A stretch of 64,000 nucleotides of DNA from Orthonyx spaldingii (taxonomy: Eukaryota; Chordata; Aves; Passeriformes; Orthonychidae), in NCBI GenBank assembly GCA_013397795.1, contig VZTJ01000255.1, positions 256,756 through 320,755 of the forward strand. The letters run 5' to 3'. Positions 50,501 to 63,805 of the stretch are shown in pieces. How positions within the stretch are numbered: the stretch's first letter is position 1; every line of letters begins with the position of its first letter. Under the pieces are notes generated by a model that was not told where the DNA came from, ran no database searches, and saw only the letters and a program-made list of their open reading frames with translations. Both the position numbers and the translations under genes were made by a program.

Positions 50501-52859
50501 AGCTTTGTGCAAGGAACTTAGATATTTAATATGCAGCTTGCAATCATTGCTCCCAGCTTCAATAGCCATCTGGAGAAAAGTTTTGTAGCTCACTGACATG
50601 CTGGAGAAGTGGACCTGATTGAGAAATGATGTTCAACAGCTGCCAAAGGGGAGGGGGATTGGAGCTGAAAGTTTTCACCGATGGCTCCAGCATTGCCCCA
50701 CAGTGCTACTAGCAAGAAAATATATGTCAGAACCTACTGATCGTGCCCAGTTTGCATTTCATAAATTAAAATGTATCAGCTGTTTCTTAACATTTTATTT
50801 TCAGTCTTCTTTTGGCCATAATTTGGCCTAAGGACTACATCTGTGATGAATTCTTTGTAACAGGACCTTGCCATTTGGACTAGAGTTGTCATCAAAATAT
50901 TCTAGCATGCTCACACAGACTGAGAGAAATATATTTTAAAAAATATTCTATCACTCAAAAATTAGTTTAAAAAATCAGTATTGCTTATTGAGTTGAAAAA
51001 CAGCCTGTACTGAAATTTAGTTTCTGTCCTGTTCTGATTGGAAATGTCTGTGTGTCTGTGTGTATATATATAAACATAAGCACAGCCACACAATAGCAGG
51101 GATATGTATAGACAGTAAATAAACCCATGTAATGTAGTTTTCCAAAATGCAATCTCTCCCTAATTTTATTATTACATAGCAGCTTGAAGACAATTCCAAG
51201 TGTTTGTTTTGAAGCATTATTTTCTCAAAACAGATTCTTATTTATATTTTGAGATCAAGGCTTGCTTTTATCAAGCTGTATGCTTGGTGCTACAAAAGGT
51301 GGTGATTCAGGTGCAAGGTTCTGAAGAAAGATTTTCATTTTATATTGAAAGGTCCCACCTCCCCTCCCTTTCACAGCCCTACACTGGGCCATGTGCCTAT
51401 CAGTCTGCCCAGGCTGCTGAGAATGGTGGCTCACCAAGGCCATCACCTCAGGAAAGCACTACCGAGCATCTAATGGATTTCAGGAGGGCTGTTCTTGTGG
51501 AAAATAAATAACCAAGGTTGTCAGGAGATCAAAGGAGAGTATTAAAACCAAAAAAGGGCAGTTGTGACATTATTGTCTAACAGACCACAGCCAAAGCCAC
51601 CCATTGTGCTGTCCCCATTGGCTGTGATCATACTGACACAAATTTGGGAGCTGTGGTCAATGTGGAATGTGGGGGTGAGACCATTACTTCGCCTTTGTAT
51701 AGCTGGGCAAGTACACTCTTGTTCAGCTTTCTTATGATTCCCTCCCACCTCAACACATGTTTTTCCTGAGTGTTTGTGCCACAAGGGATCCAAGAAGCCC
51801 GTGAGCTTTTTCAGTCTCCTTCTTCATATTCCCTATGTCTGTCCCCCCTGGGGAAAGGCAGGGTGTAAGAAGCTGTGTGGGAGTTTGGCTGTCAACCAGG
51901 GCTGATCCACCACACACCAGAGTGGAGGTTCCAGAAGTTTGATTGACTGCTCCCTGGACAACAATAGGATTTCAGGTATCACCACTGCTGCTCCAAGAAT
52001 AAACAAGCAAGTCAGCCAGCAAATATTAACTTTTGCTTTTCTAAGTGCTTCTTCAGTGCAGTGTCACTTCTTTCCTATTCATCTGTGGAGACCTATAATG
52101 AAGTGTCAAGGCAAACACAGCATGATGTGGAGAAGGGCTGAGAACGAACATCTGCCCAAGCCCTGTCCTTCAGTGGCTTACCACAATACCTATGCAGAAT
52201 AAGGAGTATGAGTTCAGACTGGCAGCAAATTAAAAGGAGGCTGGAACTGTGCCTATTTGTTTTTCTTCAGATAATAGGTGTCCCTGTACAAGTGAGAAGA
52301 GTGGAACGGGACAGCATCATCCCATCGCTCCAGGGGTATGTTTGCACTGCCAGGTAGCTCTGTGATGTCTGTGCTAGTTCTTCACAAACTAGTTCAGGTA
52401 CAAGTTCAGAGCTCCTGAGCTGTGACTACAAGTCTAGCAGGACAGATTAGCCCCACGGAGCTCTTTGGTGTGCCTAGGTTTACTTGCAAATTACAACATC
52501 TTTGCCCCGTCTTTACTGCATCATTTTTTTAAGGCTTCATGCTTGTGAAAAGCTTATCAGTGCTTTTCACAGGAAAGTCAGGCCCCACAAAGGCATAAGT
52601 GAGAAGGAAAAGACAAGAAGATCTAGGCCCCAGGGCACTTTCTAGGAAGTGATACCCAAAATACTTTTCTGAGGAAGCATATCTCGATTTCAAAAAGTCC
52701 ATGGCAGAAGAGACCTGCTTGTCTCTTCCAGTCCCCATTCACTCTACAATTCCACAGCATTTTTCATACTTTAAAGACTTTGACATTTTTGCTGCTGTCT
52801 TATGCTTGTGTACACAGTTGTCCAAATGTAATCATTTCCCCTTATCCAAGGAATCATGT
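47565..52859. other. Intergenic, nothing recognised
   Basis: No gene recognised. A TG/TA microsatellite lies at 51046-51072. Overlapping open frames on both strands at 50001-50372 carry no recognised domain. Confidence 0.5.
51046..51072 (+). repeat. TG/TA microsatellite
   Basis: Ctgtgtgtctgtgtgtatatatata-type run. Confidence 0.8.
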
Positions 52860-53208
52860 CATTGCCGGGACTGGGGGCACAGCCAGCAGAGTGGTGGGTG
52901 TAGCATGGCAGAGGGAGGTGCAGGGTATTGCCTATTGTTGGGGGTTTCCACGGTGAGCAATAATGTTCCTTGTGCACTCTGTCATTACTATTGTTGCTGT
53001 TACTACTCGTTTTTGTATCTTATTGCTGTTCCCAGTAAATTGCTCTTATCTTAACCCATGATCTTCACCTTTTGCGTCTCCAATTCTTCTGCCCATCCCA
53101 CCGCAGGGGATGGGGAGAGGAAAGCAGAGGGCACAAGAGAGCAGTGTGCAGTTTGAAGAGTCTCGGTGGGGACACTGAATTGGGAAGCACTATTCCCAAA
53201 CCATGACA
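52860..53208 (+). mobile_element. LTR 3' fragment, similar to the LTR at 7-9 kb
   Basis: The part from about 52980 on resembles the end of the LTR at 7345-9086: ttatcttaacccatgatctt, then ctccaattcttctgcccatc, a G/A-rich block, and the terminal ccaaaccatgaca. The end is a CA, as expected. The 5' part is diverged or missing, and I could not find a matching TG start or a target-site duplication, so the left boundary is approximate. Confidence 0.5.
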
Positions 53209-56200
53209 CCTTTCTAAATGAGAAAGAGACATATAATTTACAGCCACCTCAAGAATACTCATTTGAGACATGGAAAGCCCAATTACACAGTTTTCCTCTT
53301 TTGCCATCTTTAGTTCCTCAGCTAAGTTGTGTCAGCACTTTCCTGTGGTTTACACTGCTGTTCAAACATGCTCAGCCCTTTCCTGTCTTCACTGATACAC
53401 TTTACTGCCTGCAAGCAGTCACTGCTCACGATATTCAAACTGATTTTTCTTGGTTTCTCACTGTCCAAGTGAACATTTAATATTTTGATACAAGCTGTTT
53501 TTGTTACAGCTCCCGGAGGAGGAATTAGGTAGGTACACCTTCAGGGCTTCCATTTAGGTATATTAGGCTCAAGTCTGAGTCACGTGGGACTCAAGAGACC
53601 AGGCATCCAGGTGCTGTTCTATTAGGTATCTATCCTAGCACTGAAACTGTTTCACAGTGAATATCACCCCAACTTCAGGATTCCTGTATAAATTTGAGTT
53701 TTTAAAAGAATAAAATCCTGACCAAGGGCCTCTCCTGTGCACTTCCACCTTTCTGGCCTTTAATAACTCTTGGCAGCTTGGAATTGATTTGGAAAACCCA
53801 ACAGCAGATAAAATTGCTTCATTGGATGAATGCTCAACTTCAGCTTCCATTTTTTGATCAATCTCTCATTTATCCTCATAGTCTCTGAAGTTACTGATTC
53901 TTTGAACCTGACTGCTATTCCACATAAGCAGTGTTTTATGTGTAATCAACTTCTTTATTACATAACAACCAGTAACATCTGAAAGCTTTAAACATATTCT
54001 AACATTTTAATGATAGCAAGGAAAGATTTATGGGCAGAGTAAATATCTTTTATTGGCCCAATGATGTAGCTGGGAAAATGCAGACTTGATTTTGGGCACC
54101 CAAACCTTTTCCCGAGTTTGAAACAGAAGCTGCAAAATTGTAGCTTGATGTTTGCCATTTCTGTTGGTTCTGAAGAAGATCATGGACATCTGAAGTCTTG
54201 CCTGGTTTCCCAGCAGTGTGAGTAGACAAAGTATTAAGTTCCTGAAAACCTTACTTAGGTTATACCCTTAGATAATCATGGTTACATTGCACAACTATCT
54301 TAGAATATTATCAAATTCATTATAAACTGAAATAGCCATATACTTGATGATCTTGCCTTTGAATTATCATCTTACATTGTCTTTTTTCAAGTAATAGCTT
54401 GCCTCAAAAGTCTATCTAACCAGCCTCTGCAGATACACAATATTTGATGTTAATGTCTAAGTTGTATTTCTTTTCTTAAACCCATAAAAAATGTTTACTT
54501 GCTTTTAGTCCCCTCCACGAAATTTTCTCCTTAAAGAGAAGGAAAACGCACCATCTGTGGCATAATTTGTAGCTGCTTATTTGATGCAGACTGTTCAGAA
54601 GGAAGTAAATCTTTCCACATTTCAGAAAGCTTGTGAGGGAAGGAATTTATCCACATTTAGCAGACACTGGGGTAAGTACATTCTTCTGGAAGCCGCAGGT
54701 TTGGGGGGCAATAAATCCTTCCATTGCTATTAGACAGGAGGCAATAAATCCTTTGATCTCTATCACACCCAATGATTTTACTCCACTCAAAATGTACATT
54801 TCATTGAGGTACTGTCTTCATTTTCCCATTTTCCTGGGATTAATTTATCCTCCTTTTCTAGGTTATTAGCCCTTTTTTTAATTAATTGGTTGTACTTCTC
54901 AGCTGTTCACTATAAGGCCATGACATTCAGTTACATTATTTGTTAAGAGAGAAAATACTTTTTTTTCTACTTTCCTTTCATCATCTGGGTAAGACTCTGA
55001 AGTTGTACCAGTATAGTCCCTCTCTCAATAGTACCAAAATATTTTCTCTTTTAAATAGGCAGGCATCCTTAAGCTTTTTGAAAGAAGGTTTTTCTTGAAG
55101 AGCTTTTTTACACTTTTGGCCAATTTCGCATCTGACGTTTTCTCTTACATCTAGCTACAAACATCAGTAGGCTTAGTGTTGACCTGAAAAACATTAGAAA
55201 TCTAGCACTTTAGGTTGAAAAATCTGGGGCAACAAGTTTTGCATATTAATTCAGCACTATTTTTATCTGCAGCTTGGGTTTGGATCCAGTAAACAAATAT
55301 CATTGACAAATTTTCGCAGCACAGCATGTCTCAAATGCTCAGAAGTTATCTTCTTTTTCTCCTTTTTCCCCTGCCTTTGGTATCTATATTAAAAATGAAA
55401 GCATTTTCCAAAATCCATTTGAAACAAAAGCATCCCGCTCCGAAATATCCTTTAAAACTCCATCCACTGAGAGGCCAGATGGGGAAGAGGATTTTAGAAT
55501 GAAATCTGCATCTTCTAGCATACAAGTCGAGAAGGTATCCGGAGGTTGTTAGCCTTCCTAAGTTTATTTTGTCAAACAGTGACACCCGGTGGTCAGCCAG
55601 ACTAAGGCATTAAGCCTTACAGCCCCAGTGCCTTCCTCTGCCCTTAAGATGGGGCAGAAAGGAGGAGAGTTTCTGGCAGCCAGGTGCCTTATTAGCAATG
55701 AGGGGGGACTGAGGAGCAAATGAAACAAGCACACGGTCGGATACATAAAGTATAAATACACTGAAAGATCCATCTTGCATCTTTTTTCTTCTGGTGTTTA
55801 ATAGCATCGTATTAGACTGGAGATGCTTATCTGTTCCCCTAAGGATAGGATATAATTTAAATTTTGCTTATAAATATGTCAAGTATTCCCTTCTGTCACT
55901 GCATTCTCGTACAGCTGGTAAGCTGGGGACAATTTCCAAAAACTGCACTACAGGGTGAAACAGTGTTGTCAGACTTTATAAACCATCTGGAACAGCAAGC
56001 TGCTTTTCATGCCCTAAAATTCCCAAGCCCTGCTTTTTAACACCATATGTAAAATTGATATCTTCCTATAAAAGTATGACTTAACCTATGAAATTATAAT
56101 AAGAAATTCCATACCTTTAATTAAGTCTCTGATCTTACTACTGACGTAGAAGGCATGTTTCACACATGAATTACGGGACCAAATGTCTTGCAGCACCCAC

Positions 56201-58807
56201 AGCAATACCTCAGCAGTGCCAGTCTCCAGCTCTCTGGGGCTCTTCTCTGCCCATCAGTGCCCTGACACATGGCACTAGCAAACAACAGCTCTACAAATTA
56301 AACTTAGGGTCCAGTTTACCATCTTGTCTGAAAAAAACATTTTAAAGTGAGACAGAGACATTTCATGACCTTTGTCAGAGAATTTTCTCTGAAAGGCTTG
56401 GAGTAGGTAAGACTCTTTCAACTAACACACCCATGACTCCTTTACAGAGGGTTCTCCAGATGAGGAGTTAGGTTGCTGCTGACAAAAGTACAGCCAAAGT
56501 ACAGCCAAAGGGGGCTAGTGAGAGGTGGGAGCAGGACTGGTGGGTTTTGCATGCTCTGCTCACAGCCAGTGGATTTTTCACTGAAAAATAGAAAGAGACT
56601 GTTCCCTTGTTCATTCATTCTTCTTCCAAGCTCTATTTTTATTCCATGTGCTAAAAAAAAAAACGTTGGGAAGATCCTATTTTCTAGTTTCATCAATGAA
56701 GAGAGTTAGCATTCTGTTAACTCTGCTTTACCCTGATAACTCTGCGCTTTCCTACTTTTACATCCCTAAATAAACAGCAAGACCAAGTCTGGTTATAAAA
56801 CTGCTTTGCTATTGTGAAAGATCTACCACTTTCTCTTAATGATTCTTTTCTAATTATCTAAATCAAAGTTGTGAAATGGAATTAAAAATAAGAGGCTAGC
56901 TGAAAATATATGTGTATCTCTAACAGGAAATTTCTGATTTTCCTCATAATCAACATTCTGAAACATACTGTTATATTCAAAAGAAACTCAAATATGCTGT
57001 TATGATAAGTGCACAGTAAGACACTCAGCTTAGTCATAAATATTTCATAATGATGCCTGGCAATGTCATGTTATTGTAATAAAGATATACGTGTAGCATC
57101 TGAATGGATTTTACTGATGTAAAGAACTTTCATGCAAAGCTTAATCAATATTAAGTGTATTTTCATGAAATTTTAGGAAAGGAGTATAATCATTTGACAT
57201 TAGTACAATTTGTAAATATTTTCTTTAAGTCTTTCTGGCCTGCATACATCAAAATCATGTTATAGCAATAGCAAAAGCCAGATACTCACAACTGACTGTC
57301 AGTCCACATTTGAACTTAGTTCCTGAGGAAATATTTTGCTTCACGATATCACCAGGGCAAACAAGGTAGCTTCTAAAATTAGTTTCAAATAAAATGCAGG
57401 AGCTGGTTGGACTAGTGCTCTGAGGTCCAGATTTCCATCCAAAGTGAAACATCAAGTCAATAAGAGGCCAGTTATATCTGCAACCAGAAGAAAAGGAATG
57501 CTGATCTATACTGGTTTGGCTGTGCAAAATCACTGTGGTCTTGATTTTGTGATAGTAACACTTCTGCATGGAAATGCATTGCTTTCAGAGAAAACTAAAA
57601 TATATGTTGTATCCATTTTTTATTTACTCTTTTTTCTGGTTTTTGCTACTCTTCAGCATAATTTCCTTCCTTATTTCTCCCCTTTTTTTCTGCTACCAGA
57701 TTCCAAATCTGTTTGTCACTTTCATGTCTGTATGGTAAATCTGTCTTCCCTCTGTTTCTGTCCCTGCTTTTTCTATCCTCCCTTCAGTTCTTCCCCCTTG
57801 TATAACTTGTTATGCCGCTCTTCCCAGCACTAATCAATGCTTCATCCTTCTTTCATTTTTTTCCTAAATCCTATCAGACTACTAGCTATTCAGTTATTTT
57901 GATGTCCATTAGAGCCTCAGAGTCTCTAAACTTTAGTTAGTAGCTTTTTAAATGCTCTTTGCATAACTTTTTTGTCTTCACTGCTTTCCCAGCAGCTGGA
58001 GAAGGAAAGGTTCTTGCACATAGACTGAGCATCTATTCAGTCAGGTCTGAAAGAAGAGCATAAAAAAAAAGGTGGAAACATCTACAGCTGCTAGAAATTT
58101 TTGGAGTTCTTGTATATGAGTGTGCTTGCAAATACGGCTGTTCCAACCAGGTTCATTTTTAATTTTCTTCATTAATTTTCTGCCCTTTGTCTTCATTTCT
58201 GTTGTCATTTGATGTTAACTAGTTGGCTGAAATGTTTTGTGTAATTGGACTAAGCAACCATGTTGATAACAAGACAGAGCCCTAAAGGTCCCAAATTCTG
58301 TAGCCTCAAAATATTTGCAAATTTTCCTTGTTGCCAAATGCTGCCCCTGGCAGACAAAATTCATTTTGTGCTCCATTAGGCTCTGCTGTCTTCAGTTTTC
58401 TCTGTCATGCCTGCCTCTATCTTTCCTTAGCTGCCTTCTACAGGAGCTTCTGTAGCATTTAGCATCAAAAATGCAGTTCTTCAGAAAAACCTGTCAAAGC
58501 AAGAATTTAAATCTGAAAAAATTACACAGTAATACCAGCTTGGGGCAATGTACCCTGTACATAAAGAGACCTTTTTATCTTTGGATGTTGGTCCTTGTGA
58601 CCAATTACCAAACCCATCTTTCCGACTTATTTTTATCAAGACATGATAACATAGTGGCTGTCACAAAGACCTGTAACATTTCCAGTATTAATTCTGCTGA
58701 TGCACAATTTTGCTTTAACATGCAACTCAAAAATTCCTAAAAGATGCCAAGAAAATAATACATATTTTGCTGTAATTCCAAGGGAACATGCCTCCCTTGG
58801 ATCTTTC
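53209..58807. other. Intergenic, nothing recognised
   Basis: AT-rich. Small direct repeats only: ggcaataaatcctt at 54707-54720 and 54740-54753, and a doubled 11-mer containing agtacagcc at about 56485-56508. Confidence 0.5.
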
Positions 58808-58826
58808 TTTTTTTTTTTTTTTTTTT
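58808..58826 (+). repeat. Poly-T tract
   Basis: Nineteen consecutive T. On the minus strand this could be an old poly-A tail, but nothing recognisable lies upstream of it on that strand. Confidence 0.9.
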
Positions 58827-59146
58827 AACCAAAAAAATTAAACGGAATGAAATATTTGTAAAGAGAGGCTAGGAATTTCATGTGCATATTTCACTGTCTT
58901 AAAATACCAAAGAAATTTAATTGCATCATTGTGCAAACCCAGTGCTCTACTGAGCTGACTGTATGTTTCTTTCTGTTCACGATGTTGCAGTCATCTTAAT
59001 TCTGTGATGATTTTAAGCAAGCAGTTAGAGTAAGAATGGCTCTAGGGGTAATATGAGAATTCCAGTGTTTAATAGCCTTGTCCCAATTCCAGGACAGGAG
59101 ACAAGGGAAGGCCAGATAAACCTTTTGGATTGGACAAAGGGGTAAA

Positions 59147-59266
59147 TAGATATAGATATAGATATAGATATAGATATAGATATAGATATAGATTAGATTA
59201 GATTAGATATAGATATAGATATAGGTTAGATTAGATATAGATATAGATTAGATATAGATAGATATA
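59147..59266 (+). repeat. Hexanucleotide/pentanucleotide array (AGATAT)n with AGATT variants
   Basis: About 120 bases of tandem agatat, interrupted by blocks of agatt and a few variant units. The higher-order alternation of 6- and 5-base units suggests expansion and secondary duplication. It is probably length-polymorphic. Confidence 0.95.
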
Positions 59267-62200
59267 AAGACACTATATAGTGTAGATAGGTAGAAAGGCA
59301 GCAAAGAGAATGGCTAGTGAATGTTTATTCACTGTTTATAATATTGAAAATTTGCTGAGTACTTATTCATTGATTCTTTTCAGAATTAGGAACTATGACA
59401 TTGAATTAGCAAGTAACATGTTTTTTAAATAAGAACTTTTAATCTGCATTAGTACAGCTGCTCTTGCATCAGTATTTTATCAGTGTAGGTCTTGTTTGTG
59501 TCATGAAGCATTTAGAAATTGTTGTTTTTAAAAACACAATTTTTTAAACACATTTCAAAAATATAGGAGAGAATACTCTGCATGACTATTGAACAAGATC
59601 AATTTCAAATCAGCAAAGAGTTTCCCAAATCCAGACAAGTAGTGCCTGAGTGGGATACCATTCTTATACTTTATACAATTTAAACCAGAGGGATATTATA
59701 CCAGCAGATTGCGACTTAGAAACCATGATGTCCCTAGGCCAACCAGAACTGCAGATATGCCCCATGTATTGCCCAGCGAATTCAGGAGATCAGTGGTGTA
59801 AGTGAAATATTCAGCTTCTTCCACACAAGTCAACTTCTCTGTCTCTGTCTCCAAAGGAATTCTATGGATGTACCTGGTCCTGCTAAAGAACTGGAGAGGG
59901 TTTCAGAATTTATAGTGGGAGGTACAGCATTTCCAAAAATTCGGCTCTTGAGAGGTGCAGTTTAAGAAGAGTTTCCTTTTCATGGCAGACATGACCCAGA
60001 ATGCTACAGTGCCCACTGCTCCCTAAACAGAGTGAAGAGTTCTCTCACAACTGAGAAAGCTGTATCAGTTTTCACAGCCACAGGGCATTAAAGTCAGAAA
60101 ACACAAAGTGCACCAAAGAGCAAAGATTACAGTGAATAGGCATAATGGCTCAATTTGCTCCTGCTTTGCTGTTTTGCCCACCCTGCAGAAATATCTCCAG
60201 AAAAGGATGAAAAATATCTATGCTGTAGCTGGTTTCCACATGAGGAATTATTTTCATTCTCTTAAATTGAAGAATGTGTGCAAGTAGTATCTTGGACGAG
60301 TACATATCTTGATGAACACACACTGATCCACTCTGAGGAGATACAGAGATGGTTTGGTGAAGATCTGTGAGTGTCTCCAGGGTCAGCCAATAAGGTCTCA
60401 CTTTTTGTCTTTGAAGGCAGAGCTGAGAAAAGCTAGGGATGGTCTATGATCTTCTGGCACAGACTTGTTGCTGTGATAAAGACTGAAAATATCATAAAAT
60501 ATACATCTCAGATGTCACAATATATCCATGTAATGTGTCGTTCAAAAAGAGAGAAATATAGGTAGAAACAATTTGGTGCATTTTCTGCTCTTGTGGTTTT
60601 CTGCTACTTGATGATCATCTTTGAAGCAAAAATTCTTTAACAAAAATCCTTTCAAAATCAAGTGAGGTTTTTTATCATTGGCCAAGCCCACTTCTTTGTC
60701 ACATAATTTCCTACACTTGAAAAATCCTCTTGAATAAAGTTCAAGAACATTTTCTCTATTCCCTTCAGTCTGGTTTCTCAATTTAGTGACTGTAATAATA
60801 GTTCTCTCACAGAAGTTAAGGGAAATTCTTAGCAGGGAGAAAAATCGTGATCTGATTTCACTTCAACACATGGAATCAAAGAAAGTTTCGACAGCTGTTG
60901 GCTCCAATTTAACTTCCAGCAATCCCATTCCTCAGAGGAAAGCTCTAAGGTACACATAACTCATTTTATATAGCATTTCTTACAAATTTTCTTCCTTCCA
61001 TAACCAAAATAACCATTTTAGCCCAATGTTCTCATTTTCTACATTTATAAAGTACAATTCTTGTCATCTTTCATTATACGTGAGTAAAAAAAAAAGAAAT
61101 ACGTAATAAAGGATATACCCCAAAGGAAAAATAAATCAAAGCTTTCTATCTAAAGTAAAATAACTATACATAGAAACAATTAAACTTATGAAGAAGAATA
61201 CAAAAGGCATCACTTCATAAAAATTAAAATTATGGAGAATCCACTACTTTATTAGTAGTTGGTTTCAGCGCTGTTCACTCTCACTGCTGGCATTCTGCTA
61301 TGTTCCCAAACCAAATTTTCCTGGTTTCAGCTTCCAGTCATGAATTCTTATGACCCTTTTTCTCTTCTGGATTGAAAAGATCTTTACTAAATTCTTCATT
61401 ACTCCTTCTTCTTGAGGAAAAACTTGGTCTTCTTATTGATGAAACAAATAGATTGACCTTCTTGGCTGTGAGAAATAATCTTCAAGTCTTTAATTATTTT
61501 ATTTTTTCTCCTCTTTTGTATGTTCTATATAATTTTTTTTCTTACTTAATGTCCGATACTGAGGTAAACTGAACCCCCAATTCTTATCGCCGATACCTTG
61601 CTTGTACAGCTGTAGATGTTTTTCTTCTAAATAATTTTTGTTATAAGAGGGGACTTCAAGGGTTGCTTCTGTGCAGAGACATCTGCATGTTTGAACATCA
61701 CGCAAAATATTCAGAAAGCTGTTTTATTGGCCCTTCTCCTTCAACGTTATTCCAGATTTGATGACTCTGGAACACTTTATGTTACAAGAAATGGAAAAGT
61801 TTATGTCCTTTTTCCTAAAGCTGTCACCAAGCTTTATGAAACCTACAGGATAAAATGACAGCTTGGTTTCTGAGATTATGGGTGTATCTCACACTGGAAA
61901 GCCTTGTGTTTGCATCTTAATAGATGGCATATCATTAAGCCTGTGTTATTGGTATAAAATGTAGGTTGACAAGAATTATAGTAGAGAAGAAAAGCAAAAA
62001 AGCCTAGATTTATATGTGATATTATAATATTCCTTCTGGAATTAAAGTAATGGATAGGAAAGCAATTAATGATAGCACCAAGACACTTTGAGTTCTTCTA
62101 ATAATATAAATAATTATAAAGGATATGTATTCATAATTATTCCATCCATTTTGTTGAAAGTCATTCCTATTATTTTATGTGTTATTGTCCCTAGGATCTG

Positions 62201-62767
62201 TGATCATTTTTTGTATATAGTTATATACAGCTATGACAAGCTCTTGTTTAGTTTAAGATGGAAGAAAGGGAGAAGAGTCTCTGTTAAAATATTTGCACTC
62301 TGGTCTAAGGAAAGTTGAGCTTGAAGAGACAAAACCTTGTTTTCAGGGATAGATGATCCAGCTATACTGAGCATTATAGCTCCATCTTTCTTCTCAAGTT
62401 GCGTATTGCTTAAACTTAATACAAAAATCTCCAGGGAATATTATTTGTTTTCTGTTATAACATGGAAAGAGCATGTAAAGTGCAGAGCGAGAAAGAGAAT
62501 CCACGTTTGCACTTAGGAACACAAATAGAATTGAAATACACTATAACGTGCACTCTGCAATGCATTATGCCCAGCCAAGTTTTAAAAATACTATCTCTGG
62601 AATTAAATGCTGACTTTTCCAAGTAGAAGTTTTGTCTCTGCATCAATTTAGTTCATAGATTAGCATTTTAGTTTCCAACAGAAATGTGTTTTGTAAGTGA
62701 CTCTCACAGGCATTCCCACTTACCACCCTATGGTGGACATGCCAAAGCTACCTTAGAGCACTTCTTA
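59267..62767. other. Intergenic, nothing recognised
   Basis: AT-rich sequence without recognised exons or elements. Confidence 0.5.
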
Positions 62768-62850
62768 GAATCAAAGAATGGCTTGGCTTGGAAGAGATTT
62801 TTTAAAAACAACTAGTCCAACCCAATTGAACTAGGAGGACATCCTACTTG
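62768..62850 (-). mobile_element. CR1 LINE extreme 3' end, antisense
   Basis: agaatcaaagaatggcttgg, then cttggaagagatt, ctagtccaacccaattgaac and aggaggacatcctacttgag: the reverse complement of a diverged CR1 3' terminus of about 80 bases. Confidence 0.75.
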
Positions 62851-63391
62851 AGTAGGTTTAGTTTAGGATGAAAACAAATAAGAGAATTTCCTCCCAGCAG
62901 TGATTTAGTGTGACTCAGCTGCCAACAGGCAGCAAGTCCGTTGGAACAGACTAGAGCCAATCTATGGCCAATACACTGAAAATATGTATAACATGAATCT
63001 AGAAACCTCAATACTGACTGTGTCAGCATAAAAATCTTTTGGGCCACACTGAGACACAATGTAAACCCAAACAAATCAAATGCACTGCAGTAAGAATAAC
63101 AAATAGCATAATAAGTAAATAAAGCTGTACCTATCCACAAGGTACACCTCAACTGAGCACTTACAAATTGTCTAACTGTGAGAGCAAACACTTCATGAAA
63201 ATATTCCACTGTTCCTTTTGATAAGAGCAGCACCTTCTGTTTCTAAATTTCAGATTATCCCTCCCTGTGTATTCAGCTGTGGTTGTAGCATAGTATGAAC
63301 TACAATTTATTTTGCTATAAATTGTATGCATTTCTAAGATGACCATCAGATTATGTCAGCCTTCTGTTCATTTTTTAGAATGCAAGGAGGT
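62851..63391. other. Intergenic, nothing recognised
   Basis: No element identified. The open frame at 62844-63233 on the minus strand overlaps the CR1 relic and has no family features. Confidence 0.45.
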
Positions 63392-63446
63392 TGTCAGTGG
63401 TAGAGAGGATTCTCTGGACTCTGTCACTGGTAAAGAGGATTCTCAG
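63392..63446 (+). repeat. Tandem duplication, 30-bp period
   Basis: tgtcagtggtagagaggatt at 63392 and tgtcactggtaaagaggatt at 63422; about 22 aligned bases with two mismatches, starts 30 bases apart. Confidence 0.85.
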
Positions 63447-63805
63447 TTTTGTACTGAACTTGGCAAACAGCAGTACTGCATTGTCACCAATATGTCCTTA
63501 TTAAGCAAGGTACTGGGCAACCAAAAGGCAGAGGAGAGAGATGCTGGTGAATATAGAGCGTGAGAATGGTAGGCAGAATATCTGCCTACTGCAGCTTTTA
63601 CAAAATACCTTCACTCATGAAAATGCAGAATTAAACTGAAGAGATTTTGAAGCCCAAGAGAGGTTTATGTCACAGGATTATGTAGGAATTTTTTTCTCAT
63701 ACATTTCGTTATAGAAGACTATCACAAAAGTGCTAGTAGTGATCTCAAGGTGCCAGTTCAAAAATAAAACAAATAAATAAAAGAGAAAAGTTAAAATAAG
63801 TGGAC

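Noticed and set aside
57395..57445. Possible CR1 3' end (ggttggactagtgctctgag)
   Set aside because: It resembles the CR1 phrase for about 15 bases only and the following bases do not fit; too weak to annotate.
57444..57833. 129-codon open frame on the plus strand
   Set aside because: Low-complexity, Phe- and Ser-rich translation of T-rich DNA; no motif or conserved start.
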